Origin: Pseudomonadota bacterium
Lineage (GTDB): Bacteria > Pseudomonadota > Alphaproteobacteria > Rhizobiales > Xanthobacteraceae
Length of the DNA stretch: 5,260 nt
NCBI GenBank assembly: GCA_023431725.1
Contig: JAEYVN010000069.1
Location: 1-5,260 of the forward strand
Direction: 5' to 3'
Under the pieces are notes generated by a model. It searched no databases. It was not told where the DNA came from and worked only from the letters and a program-made list of their open reading frames with translations. Numbering within the stretch: the stretch's first letter is position 1; the number at the start of each line of letters is the position of its first letter. Of this stretch, positions 5,037 through 5,260 are shown in pieces. The position numbers and the translations under genes were made by a program.

Positions 5037-5260
5037 TCAGAGCTTCACCGGTTCGAACAACGTCGATGGCGTGACGAACTCCTCCTGCGCCTCGACAATG
5101 AGGATTTCATGGGCGCCCCGTTCCGCGGTCATGCGCAACACCCCGAAGACCGAGGAACCGGCCTTCGCCAGGGCTTCTGCAGCCGGTAAGCCACGCAGCA
5201 GGTGCGCGAAGAACAGCGCAGCGATGGCATCACCCGCTCCGCTGATACTGAGCGGCAACA
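5037..5260 (-). CDS. pdxY: Pyridoxal kinase, C-terminal part (5' end outside window)
   Basis: About 74 codons of the C-terminus are visible; the frame runs off the right edge. The first visible residues, LPLSISGAGDAIAALFFAHL, contain the GAGD motif that in ribokinase-fold pyridoxal kinases forms the anion hole and carries the catalytic aspartate. The segment continues with helix residues LLRGLPAAEALAKAGSSVFGVL and ends FEPVKL, like the family's usual end. The enzyme phosphorylates pyridoxal (and related B6 vitamers) with ATP in the salvage route to pyridoxal phosphate. Assignment to the PdxY rather than PdxK subgroup rests on the ending and the helix pattern and is less sure than the family. 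It is followed by the palindromic element and then phzF on the same strand. The TTG at 5258 is an internal codon, not a start. Confidence 0.85.
   Translation of the reverse strand, partial: LPLSISGAGDAIAALFFAHLLRGLPAAEALAKAGSSVFGVLRMTAERGAHEILIVEAQEEFVTPSTLFEPVKL

Noticed and set aside
5007..5037. Stem next to a T-run after the pyridoxal kinase stop as an intrinsic terminator
   Set aside because: On the minus strand the TTTTTT comes before the stem, not after it, so it is not a standard terminator in the direction of that gene. On the plus strand the stem is followed by A residues.

Overview
The window is GC-rich, and every protein gene I can support lies on the minus strand. The LeuA sequence, a class III-type PPK2, a pyridoxal kinase tail and a GC-rich palindromic intergenic element all point to an alphaproteobacterium. 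My best guess is Hyphomicrobiales, near Bradyrhizobium, Rhodopseudomonas or Afipia (Nitrobacteraceae/Xanthobacteraceae). This placement rests on remembered family resemblance, not on a search.

Layout, in the direction of transcription (right to left): the C-terminal third of a pyridoxal kinase (5260-5037, cut by the window edge); a compact palindromic, REP/MITE-like intergenic element (about 5027-4921); a PhzF-family isomerase-like protein (4893-3997); a NUDIX hydrolase that starts at or inside the phzF 3' end (about 4016-3294); a class III-type polyphosphate kinase 2 (3248-2346); a 390-base leader region; 2-isopropylmalate synthase leuA (1955-396); a strong intrinsic terminator (358-319); and about 310 bases without a convincing gene. 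That last stretch ends in a good Shine-Dalgarno plus ATG at 5-3, possibly the first codon of another minus-strand gene lying outside the window.

phzF, nudix and ppk2 are packed closely enough to be one transcript (a 4-20 base overlap or abutment, then a 45-base gap). leuA is probably a separate unit with its own leader and terminator. LeuA commits carbon to leucine synthesis. PPK2 moves phosphate between polyphosphate and nucleotides. The other two proteins have no assigned substrate.

The most informative non-obvious signal is upstream of leuA. A 34-codon open frame (2165-2061) ends with four consecutive leucine codons just before its stop. It is followed by segments that can form mutually exclusive hairpins up to the leuA ribosome binding site. 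This is the layout of leucine leader-peptide attenuation, although the last hairpin lacks a U-tract. Otherwise the window looks like ordinary chromosomal housekeeping sequence. I saw no phage, CRISPR, toxin-antitoxin or defence genes.
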